Source: Anaerolineales bacterium UBA6663
GTDB taxonomy: Bacteria; Chloroflexota; Anaerolineae; Anaerolineales; UBA6663
Length of the DNA: 11,307 nucleotides
Assembly: GCA_002455335.1 (NCBI GenBank)
Contig: DKKP01000154.1
Coordinates: 1 to 11,307 of the forward strand
Direction of reading: 5' to 3'
Within the stretch, counting starts at the first letter, position 1; every line of letters starts with the position of its first letter. The notes beneath the pieces are model-generated. The model worked only from the letters and a program-made list of their open reading frames with translations. It was not told where the DNA came from and did not search any database. Position numbers and translations under genes: made by a program. Positions 7,227 through 11,307 of the stretch are shown one piece after another.

Positions 7227-7438
7227 GGCCGTTGGTTAGGATTTTGCCCCGGTTTTGAAAAGGCGTTTTTGGAAGTGCTGGAAAATAAGGGATTTCAGGA
7301 CGGACCAGTCAGGTCCAAGGTTAGAACGCCGGCCAGCAATTGATCCTCAAATGAGCATCTCCTGGGCTGTCGACCGAGCACCGGTCGGCCGTAGGGTGAG
7401 GGTATCTCGACCCAGACACCCGACCAAGGAGTTGCCCG
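7227..7438 (+). other. Non-coding intergenic region with an AT-rich patch
   Basis: No convincing gene lies in these 212 bp. The first ~65 bp are clearly AT-richer than the surroundings, with T-tracts at 7242-7245, 7253-7256 and 7266-7270 and A-tracts at 7258-7261 and 7282-7285, spaced roughly by a helical turn. Small inverted repeats follow (GGACC/GGTCC at 7302-7316 and one at 7369-7389). TTGAAA at 7255-7260 could be a -35 element, but no good -10 sits at the right distance. An AAGGAG ribosome-binding site at 7426-7431 precedes the next gene by 7 nt. Confidence 0.6.
7369..7389. promoter_or_regulatory. Inverted repeat upstream of the oxidoreductase, possible operator or leader hairpin
   Basis: CGACCG (7371-7376) and CGGTCG (7382-7387) are perfect inverted half-sites around AGCAC; one G-U and one G-C pair extend the stem to eight positions (7369-7389). 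It lies 49 bp before the ATG at 7439. It could be a repressor operator or an mRNA hairpin; nothing in the sequence decides between them. Confidence 0.35.
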
Positions 7439-8830
7439 ATGAGCTTCGTCCACGCCCCTCGCCAACATGCCATCGTCCTCGGCGCCAGCCTAGGTGGCCT
7501 GCTGACAGCCCGGGTCCTCAGCCCATATTTCGAGCGCGTCACCTTGATCGAGCGCGACGCCGTCGATCCGGCTCCGGTGGCCCGCAAGGGCCAGCCTCAG
7601 GCCCGCCACCTGCACGGCCTGCTCGCCTCTGGGCTCGAGCAGATGACGGCCTACTTCCCAGACCTGCCCGAGGCGCTCAAGACGGCCGGCGCCATCGTCG
7701 CCGACCTGGCAGCCAGCATGAACTGGTACACCCATGGCGGCAAACGCCAGCGCCTGACGCTGGGGATGACATCGGCCGTGATGAGCCGCCCGCTGCTCGA
7801 GTCGCTGGTGCGCGAACGGACCCTGGCGCGCGCCAATATCGAGCTTATTGACTCCTGCTCGGTGAACGGTCTTGTCTCCAACACCGATCAGACGCGCGTC
7901 ACCGGCGTGCGCATCGACCGTCGCTCCGAGCATGAAGGGCCAACCACGTTGAGGGCCGATCTGGTCGTCGACTGCACCGGGCGCGGCTCGCGCGCCCCGC
8001 AGTGGCTGGAGGCCCTGGGCTAAGACGCGCCGCCCGAGAGCATCGTGCGGGTCGACGTCGGTTACGCCACTCGCCTCTACCGGCGCGCGCCGGGCGACCC
8101 ACTTGGGACGTCGTGGACGCTTGTGACGCCTGAGGCGCCCCGCGAGACACGTTTCGGCGGCCTCTTCCCGATCGAGGGAGACCGCTGGATCGTGAGCGTC
8201 GGCGGCTGGCAGGGCGACCACGCCCCGACCGACGAGAAGGCGTTCAGCGAGTATGTGCGTCAGCTGGCTTCACCCGATATCCACCGCATCGTGACCCAGG
8301 CCGAGCCGATCTCCGAGATCATGCCCTTCAAATACCCCTCCAGCCTTCGTCGGCACTACGAGCGGTTGAGGCGCTTCCCACTTGGCTTGCTGGTGCTCGG
8401 GGATGCTATCTGCAGTTTCAACCCCACCTACGGTCAGGGGATGACCTCGGCCGCCAAACAGGCCGCGGCGTTGGATGCCACGCTGGCCGAAGGCGTCGCC
8501 GGGCCGCGTCTTGCGCAAAGCTTCTTCAAGCGCGCCGCGTCGATCGTCGACATCCCCTGGCAGCTTGCGGTCGGCGAGGACTTCCGCTATCCGACGACCT
8601 CCGGCCCAAAGCCGGCCGGCATCGACCTGCTCAACCGCTATGTGGCCGCCGTCCATCGCGCGACCCTGATTGATCCGGAGGTGTGCCGGGCCTTCCTGAA
8701 GGTGATGAACTTGATCGAACCGCCGGCGAGCCTGATGGCGCCCCGCATCGTGCTTCGCGTGGTCAAGGCCAATCGGCGCTTGAGGGAACAGAAGGCCCGG
8801 TCGCTGGAGCCGGTGCTGACTCGGCCGTGA
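7439..8830 (+). pseudogene. FAD-dependent oxidoreductase (monooxygenase-like), interrupted by one in-frame stop
   Basis: Two open segments in one frame (7439-8020 and 8024-8830) are separated only by TAA at 8021-8023, codon 195 of 463. Joined, they form a complete FAD-binding oxidoreductase of the PHBH-like fold (aromatic hydroxylase/geranylgeranyl reductase-related). Its parts are an N-terminal dinucleotide motif GASLGG (15-20) with Glu38 at the end of strand 2 (LIERD), ADLVVDCTGRGSR (173-185), and the FAD-binding GDAICSFNPTYGQGMT (about 321-336). The start has AAGGAG 7 nt upstream. The stop sits in WLEALG-stop-DAPPE, where I recall relatives having LGY, so TAC/TAT to TAA is the simplest explanation. 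No frameshift or decay is seen, so the mutation is recent, a sequence error, or bypassed. A GTG at 8045 could restart translation and give a split protein. The substrate is unknown. Confidence 0.85.
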
Positions 8831-8832
8831 TA

Positions 8833-8885
8833 GCGTAGGGCGTGATGCGTGGAGCGTCGTGCGCACGACGCTCCACGCTCTACGC
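8833..8885. terminator. Perfect 32-bp palindrome between convergent genes, likely bidirectional terminator
   Basis: Positions 8847-8878 form a perfect palindrome (GCGTGGAGCGTCGTGC and its complement). The stem is extended by GCGTAG (8833-8838) pairing with CTACGC (8880-8885) across an 8-nt bulge. It fills the 49 bp between the oxidoreductase stop (8828-8830) and the galK stop, which lies within the right arm. The convergent position suggests transcription termination in both directions, but there is no T-run on either side. It shares sequence words with the element at 6400-6431. Confidence 0.75.
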
Positions 8886-10058
8886 AATAACCGCGGCGCC
8901 CGCAGAAGCCTGGCAGACGTAGATGTCAGGGGTTTTGCCGGTAGCCTTTGCGTAGCGCGCCGCCAGTTCGCGCGTAAAATCCTCGGCCTGACTGCCCGCC
9001 ACAAGGTTGACTGTGCAGCCGCCAAAGCCCGCGCCGGTTAGCCGCGCGCCGTAACAGCCCGGCAAAGTCTGGGCCTCAGCCACCATCACGTCTAGCTCGG
9101 GGCACGAGACCTCGTACAGGTCACGCAGGCTGGTATGACAATCGTTCATTAACTGCCCAAAGCCGATCGCGTCGCCGCCGCGCAACAGGCCGACAGCCCG
9201 TTGGGTGCGATCGATCTCCTCGACCACGTGCCTGGCTCGCTTGTGGACCACGTCGCTCAGCCGCCCTGCATGCGCGTTGAACTCAGCAACCGACACATCC
9301 CGCAAGGACTGGATCGCGGGCAGCGTAGTCCGCAGCGAGAAGACGGCCTCTTCGCATTGAGCGCGCCGCACGTTGTACTCGCTACCGCCAAGCTCGCGGC
9401 GCACCATGGTATCGGCGACGACCACCGCCAGCCCAGCCGGCAGCGGCAGCTCTTCCCACGTCAACGATCGACAGTCCAGCAACAATGCGTGTCCGGCCCG
9501 GCCACAGGCCGAAGCGAACTGATCCATGATCCCTGAGTTCACGCCCACGTACTGGTTTTCGGCGCGCTGACAGACGCGCGCGATCTCCATCGCCGGCAAC
9601 GACCACCCACCCAACTGGCGCCAGGCCGTGGCGTAGGCGACCTCGACTGCGGCCGACGAGCTCAAGCCGGCGCCGCGCGGCACATCCGACGTCAGCACGG
9701 CGCGCATCCCGTGCACGGGCAGCCCGGAGTCGCTCAGCGACCACGCCACGCCGGCGGCATATCGCGCCCAGGATTTCAACGACCGGCCCTGGACATCGGC
9801 CTTGATATCGAGCGCCGATGTTCGAAAGACGACATCCTCCTGGATGTCATGCGCATGAATATGCGCCTCACCCGTATCGGCTGCCCCGACCGCCAGATAG
9901 GCGGCACGGTCGATCGCGATCGGCAGCACAAACCCCTCGTTGTAGTCGACATGCTCGCCGAGCAGATTGACGCGGCCGGGCGCGCGAACGACGAACTCAG
10001 GATCGCGCTCAAAGGCGCGCTGAAAGGCAGCTGTCGCGATGGATCCAAGATCGGTCAT
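8880..10058 (-). CDS. galK: Galactokinase
   Basis: GHMP-family kinase that phosphorylates alpha-D-galactose to galactose-1-phosphate with ATP, the first committed Leloir step. The 392-residue protein is full length for the family. The galactokinase signature is GRVNLLGEHVDYNEGFVLP (28-46), with Arg29, Glu35 and Asp38 matching conserved active-site positions; Val37 replaces the more usual Thr. The ATP-binding motif is VPRGAGLSSSAAVE (126-139), the catalytic-base Asp179 lies in NSGIMDQFAS, and the C-terminal GHMP motif is LTGAGFGGCTVN (340-351). The ATG at 10056-10058 is preceded by a GAGG-type ribosome-binding site (complement of 10063-10066, 4 nt away). The TAG stop lies inside the terminator palindrome. 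No galT or galE is adjacent. The gene may have its own promoter or be read from the upstream gene 70 bp away. Confidence 0.95.
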   Translation of the reverse strand: MTDLGSIATAAFQRAFERDPEFVVRAPGRVNLLGEHVDYNEGFVLPIAIDRAAYLAVGAADTGEAHIHAHDIQEDVVFRTSALDIKADVQGRSLKSWARYAAGVAWSLSDSGLPVHGMRAVLTSDVPRGAGLSSSAAVEVAYATAWRQLGGWSLPAMEIARVCQRAENQYVGVNSGIMDQFASACGRAGHALLLDCRSLTWEELPLPAGLAVVVADTMVRRELGGSEYNVRRAQCEEAVFSLRTTLPAIQSLRDVSVAEFNAHAGRLSDVVHKRARHVVEEIDRTQRAVGLLRGGDAIGFGQLMNDCHTSLRDLYEVSCPELDVMVAEAQTLPGCYGARLTGAGFGGCTVNLVAGSQAEDFTRELAARYAKATGKTPDIYVCQASAGAAVIA

Positions 10059-10110
10059 AACACCTCACCCCCCTTGTGTCGATGGTCACGCCCACGATCA
10101 GGCGCTCCCG

Positions 10111-10119
10111 AGTCTAGCA
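10111..10119 (-). promoter_or_regulatory. Possible extended -10 promoter for galK
   Basis: On the - strand this reads TGCTAGACT, that is TG-N followed by TAGACT, an extended -10-like element in the 70-bp gap before galK. It would give a 5' leader of about 45 nt. No convincing -35 is present at the right spacing, so the call is weak. Confidence 0.3.
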
Positions 10120-10128
10120 CTACCGGGG

Positions 10129-11307
10129 CTAATCGAGCAGGATGCCCAATTCGAAAATCGCCGCGCGGAGCCGATCGACGTCTTCGGCCCGCACCAGGCT
10201 GGCGGCCGGCCCGAGCGCCGTGCCAAGCATCTCGTGCAGCGCCGGGGTGCGGCGCAGCGTCTCCATGAGCTCGGCGCTGGCGGTCCGAAACACAGTCACG
10301 TCCTTCAGGGTGGCTTCGGTGCCGTGCCGACCATAACGACGCAACGCGGTCAGCAGCCTGGGCGGCAGTTCATGCGGTGCAGCCGACTGGCGCAGGAAGT
10401 CGAGGATGCGCTCGAGCTCGACACCCTGCTTCGCCGCGCGTTTCAGCGAGATCGGCGTCAGTCGATAGATGTAGATCCCGCGCTCGAGCCCGACCCACTT
10501 GCCCACCCGCGCGACTCGAAAGCGCAGATAAGCCGGTGCAGCGCCGGCGACACGCACTTCGCCGGTCGGCGTGACGAGCACCGGCGCCGGACCATCGGGT
10601 GGCGGGCTGAGCGTCACACCGCGCAGCCAATCGGCGCCAAGCTCTGTCACGCGAAACGCCAGTTCATCGCCAGCGAGCAGACCCAGCCAGCGTAGAGGTC
10701 CAAGGAGGATCGCGCGCACCAGCGCGCCGTCGATGCGCCCCCAATGCGCGAGACCGCGAAGGTACTCGCCCGTGGCGCCGTCGCGGATGTACCAGGACTC
10801 GAAGTCACCGGCCGGGCGTTGAAAATCGGGCTGCCGATCGCGCACCGCCGCGATGAACGACTCAACTGACCACCACCGCCCGACAGGAACCTGGCGCAGC
10901 CACTCGATCAACGCACCGCGCGTGGCGATTGGGTCGTTCGACCAGGTCTGACCCTCAAAGGTCAGGCCGGGCAGTCGCAGCAGGTCGTTCCAGGTAGTCG
11001 AGTTCCGCCAGGCATCGGCGAGCGCCAGCGCCTGGCTCCAGCGCGAGCGCTCGAGAAAGGGTCGCGCCGTCGCGGCATCAGGCTTGAGCGGCGTGCCCGA
11101 AAACAACTTGAGATCCAAAGCGAGTTGAAAAGCCAGATCGATCGCGCGCGGCTCACGCAGGAAGCGTCGCAACGTGCCGGGGAGTTGGGTCGTGAACGTC
11201 CCAGCGACCAGCTTCAGCGGCAGGATCTGGGCATAGGCCAGCAATGTGGCGACGTCGTCGGCCAGCCAGGGCTCGGCGGGCGGGGCTCCGACAGGGGCTT
11301 CGGCCGG
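10129..11307 (-). CDS. Helicase XPB/Ssl2 N-terminal-domain-like protein (5' partial)
   Basis: The frame is open to the right edge of the window, so the true start lies outside; a TTG at 11242-11244 is more likely an internal Leu codon. At least 392 codons are visible, beginning in a Pro/Ala-rich stretch. The C-terminal ~120 residues resemble the Helicase_C_3 (XPB/Ssl2 N-terminal-like) domain: IYIYRLTPISLKRAAKQGVE, then ERILDFLR, LPPRLLTALRRYGRHGTEA, a LKDVTVFRTAS strand, and a final LRAAIFELGILLD. The region before it contains two WW-type helical segments (GRWWSVESFIAAVRD, GDFESWYIRDGATGEYL). No helicase Walker motifs are visible, so this is a stand-alone helicase-associated protein, probably acting in DNA metabolism or as a regulator; the role is unknown. 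The family call comes from remembered sequence pattern. Confidence 0.72.
   Translation of the reverse strand, partial: PAEAPVGAPPAEPWLADDVATLLAYAQILPLKLVAGTFTTQLPGTLRRFLREPRAIDLAFQLALDLKLFSGTPLKPDAATARPFLERSRWSQALALADAWRNSTTWNDLLRLPGLTFEGQTWSNDPIATRGALIEWLRQVPVGRWWSVESFIAAVRDRQPDFQRPAGDFESWYIRDGATGEYLRGLAHWGRIDGALVRAILLGPLRWLGLLAGDELAFRVTELGADWLRGVTLSPPPDGPAPVLVTPTGEVRVAGAAPAYLRFRVARVGKWVGLERGIYIYRLTPISLKRAAKQGVELERILDFLRQSAAPHELPPRLLTALRRYGRHGTEATLKDVTVFRTASAELMETLRRTPALHEMLGTALGPAASLVRAEDVDRLRAAIFELGILLD

Noticed and set aside
7227..7300. Rho-independent terminator after the phosphorylase gene
   Set aside because: T-tracts are present, but no stable GC-rich stem precedes them.
8021..8023. 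Recoded stop (selenocysteine or pyrrolysine) in the oxidoreductase
   Set aside because: The codon is TAA, not TGA or TAG, and the binding-protein gene uses TAA as a real stop. A reassigned code is not supported.

Overview
The window is GC-rich and almost fully coding. It looks like a chromosomal segment of a Chloroflexota bacterium (Anaerolineae-like). This is an inference from three things: a Pro-Thr-Glu-Ala linker ahead of the binding protein, which is common in lipoproteins of that phylum; a helicase XPB/Ssl2 N-terminal-domain-like protein; and small palindromic repeats at gene ends. No rRNA or tRNA gene, CRISPR array, transposase or phage gene was seen.

Positions 1-6405 (+ strand) hold a branched-chain amino acid/amide-type (HAAT) ABC uptake system. 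In order these are a substrate-binding lipoprotein cut by the left edge, ATPases LivG and LivF, permeases LivH and LivM, and an alpha/beta hydrolase. From livG onward the genes overlap or lie 3-22 bp apart and form one operon. The binding-protein gene is separated from livG by 172 bp that hold a 22-bp tandem duplication spanning its stop codon and a large heptad-built hairpin. The substrate cannot be read from the sequence; the linked hydrolase hints at import of an ester, lactone or amide. LivH is unusually large, with about 170 extra residues.

Positions 6400-7226 hold a palindromic repeat at the hydrolase stop, then a nucleoside phosphorylase-family gene whose perfect TATAAT box lies 6 bp before its ATG, which suggests a leaderless mRNA. 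A 212-bp non-coding stretch follows, part of it AT-rich.

Positions 7439-8830 hold an FAD-dependent oxidoreductase gene split by one in-frame TAA with both halves otherwise intact. It ends against a 32-bp perfect palindrome that probably terminates transcription from both sides.

On the - strand, positions 8880-10058 encode a complete galactokinase. Positions 10129-11307 hold the C-terminal part of an XPB/Ssl2 N-terminal-domain-like protein that runs off the right edge. The liv system, phosphorylase, oxidoreductase and galactokinase show no obvious shared pathway. No clearly new multi-gene system is visible. The most notable points are the point-stop oxidoreductase, the repeat family that supplies stop codons, the leaderless promoter, the enlarged LivH and the heptad hairpin.
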